Source of the DNA: Pyronema omphalodes | Lineage: Eukaryota > Ascomycota > Pezizomycetes > Pezizales > Pyronemataceae | Assembly: GCA_024516155.1 (NCBI GenBank) | Contig: JAJJXM010000040.1 | Location: 1-64,000, forward strand | Direction: 5' to 3' | DNA length: 64,000 nucleotides | Shown here: positions 1 through 12,670 of the stretch, piece by piece | How the letters are laid out: each line of letters opens with the position of its first letter | Numbering within the stretch: position 1 is the stretch's first letter | The notes under the pieces: generated by a model | Databases searched by the model: none | What the model saw: only the letters and a program-made list of their open reading frames with translations | Told to the model about the DNA's origin: nothing | Made by a program: the position numbers and the translations under genes

Positions 1-2519
1 CGCCTACTCAACTTGATGTTGGGGATGCGGGCAGGGTGATCTGAGAGTGCTTGCACCCGACAGGAACCCGCCCGGTTGATGGGCCATCGTCCTAGGGTTA
101 GACGAGCCAATGGAGTTCAGGCACTTGGGAATGTGCGCTTGGAGGTGACGCTACGGTGACTATGGAGATGTCTGACAACGCGAATTGATAAACACTCGTG
201 AACACATGATTGGGTGGGCAGAAACAACGGTGCGAGAAGCGGGGGGACGAAAGCGGGAAGGATAACGGGGAAGCACGGTTGAAGATTGACAGGGGGTTTA
301 TGTAGCAATATTCGGGAGGTTGCGGGGTTGCGGAAGGAGGCGAATCTATTCTGAGCGAGGAAGGTGTGCGGCTCTTTTCTGGCGGCTCTGTCAGGATGAA
401 TTCATCGGGCCCAGGTCGGTTGCCATGGTGATGGGCTGCGTTGGAACCAATTGTTATGCACGCCATCCGCCTTGGAAACCCTAAACAACTCTTCCTCTCC
501 AAAAACTCGTGCTTCAGGTGCATATCCTGGACACTTATGCCAGGTTCAACCACATCTCGCCACATCCGACCCAGGAAGCCCGGGGAGCCCAGGCAGCCCA
601 TCTCGCACATCCCTCTTTACAAGATGACCCCACGTTTTCAGTTGCAGCCTATGGTATCGTCGTGCATGTCAGGGCTTAGTGTGATACACGAGGCTGCAGG
701 ACGTTCTCTGCTTCGTTCGGTCCATGAGAACCGATTTAGGATGCATTGGGAACATTGATATGGAGCTAGGAAATATTAGGAACCGGAGCTGTGGTTTAGT
801 ATACATGTATATGTAACCAGATTCTTGATGAGATGGATCCAAGCAGCGATGCTGTTGTGAACTTATGTATGTAGAAGTAACATTTTTGGTCAAAAAAAAA
901 TGGCGTGGACACAGACACACACACACACACACACTTATAGCCGAAAAAATGGTTATTTGACGAATCGTGGGGTAGATTGGATAAGGATACATATCTAAAA
1001 ATCTGTAACAGCTAACAGCTATATAGAGTTACTCGGAATTCTGAGACAACCAGACAAAATATTAAGTGGGCTGCAGCCTGGAATATCGGCACTGTGCACA
1101 CACAGACAATCGTCTAAAACCTCTAAAGCACCCGTCCGTGATATCCAGCCCCATCAGACTAGCTACTGGCACGTGGAGCACACTAGGACACCCACAGAGA
1201 TGTGTATCTTTGGTAATCATGGACGTGAGGAAGGTGTGTCGATAGCTTGATACTTCAAGCTCGGCTGTCAAAAATTGGAATGTGTCAACATCTACCATGC
1301 AGGAAGGTGAATCTTTTGCTGTAGGACGGTTGGAAAGGGTCCTGTCTTATCTTGTTGAATAAATGAATTCGGGTAATCTCGCACGCACGAAAAAATTATC
1401 TTCAAAGTTCTCATGCTGGGGTGCAGCAAAAGGACAGAGCGAGAGATTATAACCCCGGGGAACAAATGAAGCAACCCACAAACAAACAAATGACGGCCTT
1501 TCGGTACTGACAATCACAAGCCAAGAAACTTGAAAACTTGGAGCTTGTAATCCAAGACTCTCATAAGTATGTGTGCCATGAGCTCTTTATGTACCTTACC
1601 GTAGTCTGGGTCTCGTTGACACTTATTCGTAGGAATGTCGTCATTGTCACTGAACTTTAATTGCTACACCTCTGACTGTTTGACATGATGCATTCAGCTG
1701 CAACTCCCGAAACTTTCAAACTCCGCGATTGATATGGAATAACAATAACAACACCAATAAAAGTAACCTACTCTTGTATAATTGTACCAAATTTATGGAA
1801 ACCAAACTGGAATGAAAGCAACGAGGGTACGTATTCCTAATTATCAACGAATCTTGTCTCTGAGGAATCTGAGTCGCATTAGATTTCACTTTTCAGTTTT
1901 TTCTTCCGAGTTTTAAATTCATAACGTTCCTCCCTAAGTCCTAAATCTCCAAAATTGCTTTTTAATCTCCCAGAGTACTACACAGAAGACTAACTAATAA
2001 TTCATCCCCAGTTTTAGTGTTTTGTTTTCTACGTGGTCTGCCGATGAAACAAACTTCGTCCGATAATTACTTCTCGTCATCGTCGTTATCGTTATTATCA
2101 TCATCTCCCTCCTCGTCACCTCCACCGTCGAATCATCACCATCACCATCACCTTCACTACCACCATCAAATCATCATCATCACCACCAACCCCGACGACA
2201 ACCTCAAACCCAACCCCAAGCAAAAGAAAACCACCATCTCTATACTTCTCCACCACCCTACAAACCCCACGAATCCTACAAATCCCGCGACTCCGATCCA
2301 AATCCACTCCTCCACAGCCACGAGAACGCAACCCACCATCCATGCAGCAGTACCATACGGTGATTCTATAGACCTCAACACAACTATCGGCAGGCTAAAT
2401 TCGCGATGGAATAAGGATTAAGATAACGGATTCATCAGCGGTAGCTAATCCATGACCTATCACAGGCAGTTTTAGCTTCCGTCACGATTTCAGAGCTACG
2501 GGCTCAGTTAAAGATTAAA

Positions 2520-2580
2520 CCCCAGCCCCAGCCCCAGCTCCAGCCCCAGCTCCAGCCCCAGCTCCAGCCCCAGCTCCAGA
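2520..2580. repeat. CAGCCC/CAGCTC hexamer repeat
   Basis: About ten tandem hexamers alternate between CAGCCC and CAGCTC. They lie in a stretch with no convincing gene. Confidence 0.8.
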
Positions 2581-2929
2581 TCCTTTGTCGTACCTATCAA
2601 CATGCATAGTCATGACCTTGAACTGAGCTCCAGTTTATCCTGCATCGCCATCCCCATCTCCATTCTTAATTACAGTGACAGTTTCGTGTTAAATCCTCCG
2701 TCCTGAACCTCCGCATCGTTGGAAATTCATAATCCTTTACCCAGTTTAGTTTCAACGTCCAACTGCCTCGTCATCATCTATCGGAACCAATATTTTTCCT
2801 GCTACTACTGTTATTACTGTCACTACTGTCACTACTCCGGAGAATCGGGATGTTGATGTATTGATACTGATATTGATAGCATCGCCTTTGTTATGGTGAG
2901 GACGAGAGGTTATGCCACAGTCTACAGGC

Positions 2930-3172
2930 TACAGGCTACAGTCCACAGGAACAGGCCACAGGAAATAGGCCACAGGAAATAGGAAATAGGCCACAGGAAA
3001 TAGGCCACAGGAAACGGGCCATAGGAAATAGGCCACAGGAAATAGGAAATAGGCCACAGGAAATAGGCCACAGGAAATAGGCCACAGGAAACGGGCCATA
3101 GGAAATAGGCCACAGGAAATAGGCCACAGGAAATAGGAAACAGTCCACAGTCCACAGTCCACAGTCCACAAG
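2930..3172. repeat. 14-mer minisatellite (AGGCCACAGGAAAT)
   Basis: A degenerate array of a roughly 14-bp unit, AGGCCACAGGAAAT, with shortened and substituted copies such as GGAAATAGG and ACGGGCCAT. Because 14 is not a multiple of three, every copy shifts frame, and all three minus-strand frames stay open and give repeating Cys-Gly-Leu-Phe-Pro-type peptides. These frames are judged to be artefacts. Confidence 0.85.
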
Positions 3173-4896
3173 CCCACATCAGGCTGCAACAATTCAAGGC
3201 AGGTAAAACAGAAGCCATATAATCATTACATTACCAGTAGCAAAGAAACCACAATTACGAGTTAAGAACAGCTGGAAAAGCTATTAGTCTACGCGACGGA
3301 AAAAAAAACAGCCGGGATATTATAGATGAATGGATTTATAATGGGATTGGAATCGTTTGTAATATTGTTTTTCTTTTTTTTTTTGTTTTTTTTAGATTGT
3401 TTGGGGTATCTGGGGAGTTGGGAAGTTGGAGGTTGGAAGTTGAAGTTTGGGTTCGAGTTTAAGGCTTCGAGGCTCCGAGTATCGAAGCTATTAAGGCCAG
3501 GTACTACTACCTGGATTAGGCAATATCAGTCTCAATCTCAGTCTCAATCTCAATCTCAAACTGCATCCCATTCATCCAATTTCCACTCCCCTATACATAC
3601 CCCCTCACCCGCTTAATTCAATTCCTACAATGCTACATCTACAACCCCGATGATATACCATCGAATATTCTTTATCGAGATTTAACTATGGTAAGGTTAC
3701 TGTTTCTATCACTACTTCATGGAGGTTGATGGAGGTTGAGCTTGGCTTGACTTGGAATATTGAGAGTTTGGTAGCTAGAAGCTAGAAGATAGAAGATAGA
3801 GGGTAAGTGAGCCTGGAGATATAATGAATACTACAGCTTTCATAGTTTTAACCCAGACCGAATCGGGGAAGTTATGAAGAATTTGGGGAATACATATAGC
3901 GATATAATACAGGAAATCATAAATATGGAGGAATCTATTTGCGGAATTCGTGATATTCGTGATATTCGTGATATTCATAATATTCACCGCACCTCACAGG
4001 AATCTTAGAGTCACGGAATAAAACACGATAAAGCAGCAACTGTAACAGCAGCAGTCATGGAGGTTAATCAACATGCCTGACATTTCTACATGTGACGGTT
4101 GACGAATCTTACATATCATGAAGGAACCAACGTTACTTTAGTCTACTACGTAGGTAGACACTGATCATGAAATCTGTTGTATCTGTAAACCGCCGAGCTC
4201 CCCCCCATTGCTTTTAATTTCCATTTTTTTTTTTTTTAAATCGTATGTAGATTTTATGCAACGGTGTCTTTATGGGGTGTTGGAATGTTGGTGGTTTCTG
4301 TACGTATATAATATAACCACATCACCTGTAATTCATAATCTATACCCAATAATTGTTATTATATTCCGGCCCTCATAGTCTAGAATCTATGCTATATTTC
4401 GGCCATTTTCGGCTCTCATGATCCAAAAGATATGTTTCCTGCCCCCATATTTCGGCCCCCACTGGAGTCTGGCCCCCACTGGCTTGAGCTGGGGGCCTGG
4501 GGCCTGGGGCCTGGGCTGGGTAATGAAATTATAGATTATGAAGCTACATCATACATATATATATATATATAAACAAAGACTAAAAACAATACTAACAGCA
4601 ACAATAATAAAGATGAAGGCCATGGAAGTGAAGTGGGAAATGTTTGCATGGCTATGGATCGACAGAGAAGATACGAAGAAGCTTTGTAGATGGTTCAAAG
4701 AATGGATAGGATATAGATAGCAAGCTGCTGATTCCCGGTTATTTTTTTGTGGTCTTGTATCTTATATTATATCATCAAAGAGGCGGGGTGTGGGTTCAGG
4801 ATTGGAATGAAGTGGAGTGAAATTAGGGTGGAGAAGGGTGGGGGTTGTCGATGTCTTCTTCGGCTTCAGCATCGGCATTGGCTTCGGCGTCAGATT

Positions 4897-4918
4897 GGGG
4901 GGGGGGGGGGGGGGGGGG
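4897..4918. repeat. poly-G tract of 22
   Basis: An uninterrupted run of 22 G in spacer DNA. It is similar in length to several runs found inside introns elsewhere in the window. Confidence 0.9.
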
Positions 4919-6423
4919 TGAGGGCGAGTTGCTCTCTATGTATAAGACGGAGAAGGAGGAGTCAGAGGAGTGGATAGCCAGGAGTTATCACAGGGCCTAC
5001 ATACGCTGCATCTCCAAATACTAGCTAGCTATCTAGCCAGCTAACTAGGGTATCTAACCCCGATCTCGACCCTGAGTCGACGCCGACAATCGATAATCGA
5101 CAATAGAAAATTCCACGCGCTTCTGTGCATTATATCACACATAATATTTCCGCGACCAACACAAGGACATGCGCAGTATTCTCATTATTCTCTCGGCATT
5201 GGGGCCACGTTATACGACCTCCTTACTGTGAACTGCATCCGGCGTTCAGATAACCGTATGTAGATCGTAATGTCTTCCACCAAGGGGCTTTATATTTAAA
5301 GGGATCGGAATTGGGATCGGAATCGAGATCATCACATGATGCTGATGAAAGTGATGATGATGATGATGATGGAGAGGTCATAGTACATATATATATGTAT
5401 GTGGGGATAGAAGATAAAAAAAGAGTTTTGTGGGATGTTTCTTTTTTGGATGCGTTCTAGAAGATGGATGTCCAGCGCGGGTGTGCTAGAGGCCGGAAAT
5501 ATCGACGCGCTTCGAGGGGATTTGTTCGGATTCTCTGGGGTCTCTGCGTGCTCCATTCGTGCTCCATCTATGCTCCACTCGTGGTTCCTTCGTGGCTCCT
5601 TCATCACTTCATGTTCATTCCATGTTTATTCCGCGCCCTTCGCGCTTTTTCAAGCCTTGGAATTGGACGCTTCGCAGCATTTCTTGCGGCTGGTTCGCCA
5701 GAAACGCTAGCCGATTCACGTTTAGTTACGCGATGTGGCGGCTAGTCGCGGTGATGGCGTTGTTGTTGGCGGCGGCATGTGGTGTTGTTTTGGAATCAGC
5801 GTGTTTGTATGTACATATGTGCTTCTAACGACGCGTTTATTTGTCATTTTTGGGGACTTATTTCTAATCGCTATGACTCTGTGGTTTTGATCCACTCACT
5901 AAATTTTTCCATCAGTTTCCAATTGCTATGACTATGATCTCAATCTGCTTGCTGCATTGATTTGCAATTGCTATATCAATCATCAACCTATTGGATTGTT
6001 CTCAATGTTTTTCACGATTGCTCGATGCACCTGCTAAATAAATTTTCAAATTTTTATGAATATAATCCCAATATGCCCGATGCATGAATTTCTAATTGCT
6101 ACATCATCAATCCATTAATCCTCCTCCCAGCTTCTATGACTGCAATACTCATCCATTCAATAGCAATTTCCAATTGCCATATCATCGCCCAATTACATTC
6201 TCTCTTCCTCTCATTTCTCCAAAGCACATCCCACGTAACTGAACACAGACCCTGGTGATCCCCCATGACGGGAACTATTGGCGCGTAATGACATCATCCC
6301 CCTAGTTGTCAGCTGCTGCCGCACTCCAAAAAAAAACTACCCCAACCGCTGCTGTAGCCTGCACCACGCCACACCCTACATAAACCCCCCTAGTTCACCA
6401 CTCCAACGCAAACATCCCGCCGC

Positions 6424-7779
6424 ATGTGCTCCAAAATGTTCCGCAAGCTATTCGGTCGCAGTCATGGCTCCGACTTTCATCCCGACCGACCACCTCCGGG
6501 CCCTTATCCTGGTGGTGCACCATATGCCGCCGGTGCAAATGCTAATCCGATGAACCCGACCAATCCAAGCAATCCGAGCATCCCGAATCCGATGAATCCA
6601 ACCGCCAGCTCTTCAAACATCCACAGCCACCCACCGCAACCTCAACCGCAACCTCAACCTCAAACACAACCTCCCGCCGCTGCCGCCATCGGTATCTCAA
6701 CCGCGCCCGCCCCACACGCCCCGAACGCGTTTCCCCCTCCTCCCTTCCCCTCCGCCTATTCCCCACCTCCATTCCCACCTCCAGGAGCATTAGGCTACGG
6801 CACGCCCAGCTATTCTCGGGGTCCGAGTGGTTACGGATCCGGCTACAACAGCGGCCAAAACACGCCCGAAGCAAAATCCGCCTTCCCTCCTCCTCCCTCC
6901 GACACAAAGGATCCGTATGGTCCACCCCCCGGTCCGCCACCTGGTCCTCCTCCTCCATTCGCCCCTTTGGACCCATCTGCGGATGATCTACCACCACCGG
7001 CGTTTCATAGCCTCTACCTAACCTCCCCCACCTCCAACGCCGACGCCGAGCTCGCCGAAGCTGGCTGGAAATTTACCGACCACCACCCTTTATCTCTCCC
7101 CTGTCAATTCACTCCTGATCATCTTCGCCAAGTAGCCCATGGATCCATTGGTCTCTCTCCACCACCTCCTAGGTTCAAAGGTATCATAACCTCCCGACAA
7201 TCGGGGTCGATATCTATCACAACAACCTCAGGATGTCCAGACACCTGTCTATTATCTGCACTACCACTTTATGCAGCAGGTTATGATCACCCACAAAACA
7301 CAGGCCGGAATAAATCAATTTACTTTGAACTGAAAGTAGATATGATGCCGAAAGAAACAGCGTTGGTGATTGGATATTGTGCATTACCTTATCCTGGGTT
7401 CCGACTTCCTGGATGGAATAGAGGAAGTTTGGGAGTACATGGAGATGATGGAAGGAGGTATACAAATGATAGTTATGGAGGAAGAGATTTTGTACAGCCG
7501 TTTAGGAATGGTGATACGGTTGGAATAGGAATGCGGTGGGAGAAACCGCAGTCAACTGGTGCTGGGGATCAGGCCCAAACTCCGCCAAAGGTTTGGGTTT
7601 GGTTCACGAGGAATGGAAAGGAGGAGGGGGGTTGGTGGTTGGATGAACAAAGGGATGCGGAGGAGGAGAATGATCCACTTCCGGGACTTGATGGCTGCTG
7701 TGATGTTTATGCGGCTGTTGGAGTCTGGGGAGGTGGGGTTCAGGCACAGGCAAAGTTCTTGACACAGAGTTTGGTGTAA
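6424..7779 (+). CDS. SPRY-domain protein with Pro-rich N-terminus
   Basis: Single-exon frame of 451 residues. Residues 1-240 are probably disordered: a short basic start (MCSKMFRKLFGRSH), then Asn-Pro repeats, a Pro-Gln run and many PPP/PPPP stretches. Residues about 250-445 form a SPRY fold, with the typical strand motifs LPGWNRGSLGVHGDDG, the YGGRDFVQPFRNGDTVGIGM region and a WVWFTRNGKEEGGW strand. SPRY domains are protein-interaction modules, and in fungi they occur in RanBPM/Gid-type ubiquitin ligase subunits and in Ssh4/Ear1-type Rsp5 adaptors. No transmembrane segment is seen, so an Ssh4-type adaptor is not supported. Met-1 (6424) or Met-5 (6436) could be the start. Its specific partner is unknown. 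Confidence 0.85.
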   Translation: MCSKMFRKLFGRSHGSDFHPDRPPPGPYPGGAPYAAGANANPMNPTNPSNPSIPNPMNPTASSSNIHSHPPQPQPQPQPQTQPPAAAAIGISTAPAPHAPNAFPPPPFPSAYSPPPFPPPGALGYGTPSYSRGPSGYGSGYNSGQNTPEAKSAFPPPPSDTKDPYGPPPGPPPGPPPPFAPLDPSADDLPPPAFHSLYLTSPTSNADAELAEAGWKFTDHHPLSLPCQFTPDHLRQVAHGSIGLSPPPPRFKGIITSRQSGSISITTTSGCPDTCLLSALPLYAAGYDHPQNTGRNKSIYFELKVDMMPKETALVIGYCALPYPGFRLPGWNRGSLGVHGDDGRRYTNDSYGGRDFVQPFRNGDTVGIGMRWEKPQSTGAGDQAQTPPKVWVWFTRNGKEEGGWWLDEQRDAEEENDPLPGLDGCCDVYAAVGVWGGGVQAQAKFLTQSLV

Positions 7780-8964
7780 GCAAAGTATAGTTAAGTCTAC
7801 CGAAATCTGGTAGATGTTAGCGGAGCTTGAAGTAGAGGAATATAGGAATGAGAGGCAACGAAGGGGTTGGGATCTGAGGGATATAGTCAGAGTATAGAAA
7901 CAATCATAGTCGCGATAAGAGGGAAAGATGTATAAGAGGAGGAAGAGGGGAGGGAGAAGAAGGTATGCAGGATAAGAGGAAGAAACAGCAGAAAGGATCG
8001 AAGATGGAAAATTAATGATGCTTCCCGCAGGGTTGCACTACGAAGTTATACGGCGAGAAACGAAAAATGGGTTCTTTTGATTTGATTTTGATTTCTCTTT
8101 ACAAGTTTTTTATATTTTTTGCGAGACGGAGTTTTCTGGGGGAGGTGGGTGTTTATTCTTTTGCGATTTATTTGGTTTTTTTTTTTAGGGCTGTGTTTTA
8201 TATTTGTTGTTGTACTTGCTGCTTTTTGATTCCTGCGTTTTGATTACTTTCATCACTCTCTTTGATGACTGATTCCTCATTTCTGTTTTTTTTTTTCCCT
8301 GTTTTTCTTTGTGTGTGTTTTGAGTTTTTGAGCTTTCTGAGTTGCTGTTCTGAAGATTGGTTCTCTGGTTTGGTGTTTTAGTTAGATATTTTATTGTTGT
8401 TTACTTGGGCTTTGATTTTCCTTATGATTTTTCATATTCCTTTTGTTCCTCATTAGCTTCGTCATTTTCATCCTTTCCCTTTTCCTTTTACTCCTCATAC
8501 CCCCTTATTTCCCTTTTGGTTCCTCATCATCTTCCGTATCATCCTCGCTATTCTCGATCTTTGCCCCACCCCCATCATTATTTCTTTCCCCCCTCCATCA
8601 TTTTTTCCCCCTCATCTTTATCATTATCATCATCATCATTTTTCTTTTCAAAAATTACCACCCCTAAAGGCGAATGGAGAAATTTCATTATTGGCAGATA
8701 TATTGTTTCGTTTTGTTTTTGTTTTTCGTTTTTGTTACTTTTTTTTTTGTTGAAGTAAAGTATAGCTGCGGTATGAAAGTATAGTATGAAAAATTCGAAG
8801 AGAATTTGAGAATTTGAGAATGGAGAAGTGGGAAGTGGGAAGTGAGAGAGAATTGAGAAGTGAGATTTTTTTTGCTTTGAAATATTGATTGCGGCTTATG
8901 AAAACTTTGGTAACTAGGGTTTCTTGACTTTTGAGTTGGAGTGGAGCGGGTTGATGAGGTGAAA

Positions 8965-9075
8965 TGGCAGGGGATGGGATGGGATGGGATGGGATGGGAT
9001 GGTATGGTATGGTATGGGATGGTATGGGATGGTATGGTATGGGATGGTATGGTAAAGGGTGGGATGGGATGAGAT
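8965..9075. repeat. GGGAT/GGTAT pentamer array
   Basis: Tandem pentamers alternate between GGGAT and GGTAT. A second array of the same composition lies at 15528-15669. Confidence 0.9.
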
Positions 9076-9095
9076 TCCTGAAGATAGCTAGAATC

Positions 9096-9357
9096 ACCTT
9101 TACCTTTACCTTTACCTTTACCTTTACCTTTACCTTTACCTTTACCTTTACCTTTACCTTTACCTTTACCTTTACCTTTACCTTTACCTTTACCTTTACC
9201 TTTACCTTTACCTTTACCTTTACCTTTACCTTTACCTTTACCTTTACCTTTACCTTTACCTTTACCTTTACCTTTACCTTTACCTTTACCTTTACCTTTA
9301 CCTTTACCTTTACCTTTACCTTTACCTTTACCTTTACCTTTACCTTTACCTTTACCT
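9096..9357. repeat. (ACCTTT)n hexamer array, about 43 copies
   Basis: A nearly perfect array of the hexamer ACCTTT covers about 262 bp with almost no substitutions. Read on the plus strand it gives a Phe-Thr dipeptide polymer and on the minus strand a Lys-Val polymer, neither of which should be called a protein. It resembles, but is not, a canonical TTAGGG telomere array. Confidence 0.95.
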
Positions 9358-9530
9358 CTAGCATAACTTTATCCCCAGCTCCGCGCATTATGCATTATGC
9401 ATTATACATTATGCATTATATATGCACAATTACAACTTACAGATAGCCTATAGGGTGAGCTAGGGTTAAAACTTAAAACGGAATTCATCATGTAAGCAAT
9501 GAATCGAATGAAGTTAAATCAAGTTAAGTT

Positions 9531-9690
9531 ATCCCAAATTAGCCCAAATCAGCCCAAATTAGCCCAAATTAGCCCAAATCAGCCCAAATCAGCCCAAATC
9601 AGCCCAAATCAGCCCAAATCAGCCCAAATCAGCCCAAATCAGCCCAAATCAGCCCAAATTAGCCCAAACCACCCCAAATTAGCCCAAAAA
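9531..9690. repeat. (AGCCCAAATC)n decamer array
   Basis: About 15 copies of a 10-bp unit, AGCCCAAATC or AGCCCAAATT, with clear phasing and only terminal degeneration. Confidence 0.95.
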
Positions 9691-10463
9691 GTTAACTCAA
9701 ATCAAAACAAATCAAAACAGAGAAATAAATGAAATCAAATCAAATCAAATCAAATCAGAGAAAACAAAACAAAAAAGAAAAGAGAACATAAAAGAAATAA
9801 AAGAAATAAAATCAAAAAAAGAAACCGATGATACATACTACAGGAAATAATTCATACTGATTCGTATTAATTAATATCGATTTTTCAATCGGTGGGAAGC
9901 GTAAGAGATATATGTATATCCCAAATTTTCCTTTTTGTTTTTAATTGAGGTTGAAGGGTTGGTGAAAGTTGGTGAAGGTGGAATTTTAGGTTCATGCTAT
10001 AGTGAAATACATGTGTGGTTGTGAGAAGTGATGTAGGAAGGTAGTTGGTGAAGGATTGATGTGGGGAAGAAAATGGATATAAATATGGGTCATGGAATGC
10101 TATTTTTTTATGTTTATGTTTATGTTTGTTTATTCCTTTTTTTGTTCATTACTTTATTTCTTTCTTATATTGGGTATCAGGTCTCAGGTATCAGATATCA
10201 ACCACCCCCCTCAGACCCCTCTCTTGAATCCCAGGAGCCTTAACCTAATACATAGCAGCTTGTGTATGACTATTTTATAATCATACCAGCATCATTATAA
10301 TCCCATGTGGCCCTCATATCCTCCTCGTATCCTCTCATTACCATCTCATGTCTCCCTTCCGTCCCTCTCCCATCTTCCCTCACCCTCAAATCATCACCCG
10401 CCATATAATCGCCGGGAATGCATCCTCCTCTCCCCTCTTTCATGACGTTTTTATGGAGAGTGA

Positions 10464-11143
10464 TTAATTACTCCCATCCCCATGTTCATCTCTCTTTACC
10501 GTGATTACAACATCCACACATTCCGGAACATCTATATATCAATTCATTAGCCTTCTTTCCTCAATCTCACATTCCCTCTCAAATCCTCTCTTCCTTCCCC
10601 TCCCGCCCCCCCCCCCCCCCCCCCCTCAAAGAACAAAAAAAGAATGAACCTACCAGCACCTCTCTGCTTAACCCAAACCTCCTTTTCTCCGCTCTCATCG
10701 CTCATAAGACAAAACCGACCACCTTGCATCCTCCCACCAGGCAATACCTCCAACACCCTCAGTCCCTCTCCACACCTCGGTCTAGCCTCAAACCTTTCAT
10801 CTCTTCCCTGCTGCTCATCTTCCGCTCCAAACACAACCCTACGAACGCTAGCTAACGCATCCAAAGGGGCCGCGGCGATATAGGCAATGTTACCGGGGTA
10901 TGTTAACAACCCGTTGTTGAGGGAGAAGATCTGTGAACGGCCGGAGGAGGAGGGAGTGGGGGTGTTGGAGGCGCTTAAGGTGAGCTCGGTGCCGTTGCTG
11001 AGGAGGGTGAAGGAACGGGGTAAAGTGTGGTAGATTTCGAGGGTTGTCATACAGTGGTCTGGACCGGAGATGGATTGCGGCACGGGGGAGGAGAGGGTAA
11101 GAGTTGTGAAGAGGCTGAGGAGGGTGAGGGTGTGGAACTTCAT
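10464..11143 (-). CDS. small secreted protein, two exons
   Basis: Proposed exons are 11143-10654 and 10531-10464, giving 185 residues. The ATG at 11143 begins a clear signal peptide (MKFHTLTLLSLFTTLTLSS, cleavage near residue 18-20). The mature part has four Cys (in DHC, RPRCG, GRFCL and PECVD) and one NGT glycosylation site. The intron 10532-10653 runs from GTAGGT to a TATATAG acceptor preceded by GGCTAATGA. Splicing keeps the frame (1+2 nt) and replaces a poly-Gly tail, encoded by a 20-base homopolymer, with a sensible end, DVPECVDVVITVKRD. Without splicing the frame would start at or before 11143 and stop at 10547. The family was not recognised; a secreted apoplastic or cell-wall protein is only a guess. 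A TATATAT box lies about 80 bp upstream. Confidence 0.65.
10606..10625. repeat. C20 tract inside intron
   Basis: Twenty consecutive C on the plus strand, which is G on the coding strand, inside the proposed intron of the secreted-protein gene. Confidence 0.9.
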
Positions 11144-12670
11144 GATGGCGGATATGTGATGTGGCGTCAGAGGTATGGGAGAAAACAAATCCCGGGGGAG
11201 TGGGGAAATATTCGGGGATATATACCAGGCTTCAAGTTTCTGCTAACCCCCCAGATTTCAAATTTCAAAAACAGCGAGGTATGGTGCTATGCAATTGATA
11301 ATTCGAAGGGGGATTATCATGACAGCAGTATTAATTGCCGGGGGGAGAACATTCCTTTTTGGTAATTACGGTACCTGTACCAAATTCATCAGGTGCACAA
11401 CTTTGATGTAAATCGTCTCCGCGATTGTATTTGGTGTCTTTTTGGATGAAACTTAGTGGGTGTTTAGGTGGTGTAGATCATTGAGATTTGGCTGTCATTA
11501 AGTGAGCTACAATGGTACATAAATGTCGGATATTCCCCAGGTACATACGATGTATTAGGGTATTTGCGGACGGACGCTCGGGCATTTTGCGGGGCAGCTT
11601 CAATGAAATCTTGATTTTTAGTATTTTCTCCGAAACCTTGTATATGTACATACATCCGATGTACCGGTGATGATGATGATGATGGTTCCAGTATACATAT
11701 GTTTCCCCCGGAGATATCGATGCGGAGATGTCAATGTCAATTGGTGTAGCTAAAGTCAGCTCCGCGATGCACACGCGATGGAGCATGCAGAGCTTCTGAG
11801 CTTCCGGAAGTCGCGAGCTTCAAATGGAATGGCATCGTCAGGAACATCAGGAACACGGCCAGGAAACCAGGAAACCAAGGAACCAAGGAACCAAATATGC
11901 TGCAAAACGACGGATGGTCACACCCCAGAATGGCCATGCTAAATTCAGTAGCCTCTCCACACCTTAATCCAACATCACCACGTGCATGACGCTGTATGTA
12001 TTTAACGTCACTACCACCAGCTTCATTTCCCGCAGCGCTCATCATCAACTTAGCAGCCCAGCCAGCGAACTCCGTAAGTAAGTAAGAGTCGGTGATAACT
12101 TGGTAGAGTCCGCCTGAAGGCCCCGAATTACTACCATACACCGGGGAACTATGGAAAAGGAAACCAAACCAGCTTCTTTAAAAGTACATAAAGTTGACAG
12201 CAGCCAGAAAGGAGTTCTACATATGTAGTCCTTCAGACGGAAAATTCCGTAAGGGGGTGAATCGTGATGATTACATAGACGGGATGATCGGCAACACTAG
12301 CTAAAGACGACCAAACTTTAGTAATTTGTAGGTGACCGATAGCGTAATCCACCATGTTAAGCTTCGACGCCGTAGACTTAATGAGTTTCATCCCGAGATC
12401 GCTTATGCGGCGTGATGTCGATGGGGGGGAATTGATTTTTTGTTCGGCCGTTGGATATGTACATATGTAAGCTCCTGGGTTAAGAGTTAGGAGGAAGCTA
12501 TAACACCGGCGGCGGCAGTATGCACCATATTCCCTCCACCCGGTTGTATGGTGGTATGTATGCCAGTTATACATATACATACATACAGGCGAATTGTGTT
12601 GGCTGTGCATATGGTGGCATACGGGTGGACACGGGAGTTGGAGTTGGAGTTGGAGTTGTCTGCCTGGCTT
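11144..12670. other. spacer, no confident gene
   Basis: Minus-strand open frames at 11737-12141 (134 codons) and 12233-12718 (161 codons) show no recognised domain. The second is partly made of a GAGTTG repeat and of the foldback element's arm. The palindrome ACATATGT occurs three times (11695, 12219, 12461). Confidence 0.45.
11217..11225 (-). promoter_or_regulatory. candidate TATA box of the secreted-protein gene
   Basis: TATATATCC, read on the minus strand, lies about 75-80 bp upstream of the ATG at 11143. Position and composition fit a TATA element, but this is inferred from sequence only. Confidence 0.35.

Larger units (their letters stand above)
1..6423. other. spacer, no confident gene
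   Basis: No reading frame here looks like a conserved protein. Open frames at 98-610 (minus) and 2017-2421 (plus) are made of biased or low-complexity residues and have no recognisable domain. The stretch is AT-rich with many microsatellites: CA repeats near 917-934, histidine-coding CAC/CAT repeats near 2134-2170, CAGCCC repeats at 2520-2580, a 14-mer array at 2920-3170, GATATTCGT repeats near 3945-3985, and a 22-base G run at 4897-4918. Non-coding transcripts or small genes cannot be excluded. Confidence 0.5.
7780..10463. other. spacer with simple-sequence arrays
   Basis: T-rich and pyrimidine-rich DNA follows the SPRY gene, as expected for its 3' UTR and spacer. Three prominent tandem arrays occupy 8963-9690. 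Open frames at 8357-8758 and 8735-9388 are only low-complexity Ser/Phe and Lys-Val dipeptide translations. No gene is supported. Confidence 0.6.

Noticed and set aside
98..610. 170-codon minus-strand frame at the left edge
   Set aside because: Ser/Pro/His-rich without domain or conserved pattern; no splice or promoter support.
2922..3218. Three overlapping minus-strand frames with Cys-Gly-Leu-Phe-Pro repeats
   Set aside because: All three frames are open because the 14-mer lacks stops; no unique sequence flanks them.
9096..9357. Internal telomere
   Set aside because: The unit ACCTTT (AAAGGT) is not TTAGGG, and no subtelomeric break or orientation change accompanies it.
8735..9446. Frames encoding Lys-Val or Phe-Thr polymers
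   Set aside because: They are translations of the ACCTTT array on each strand.
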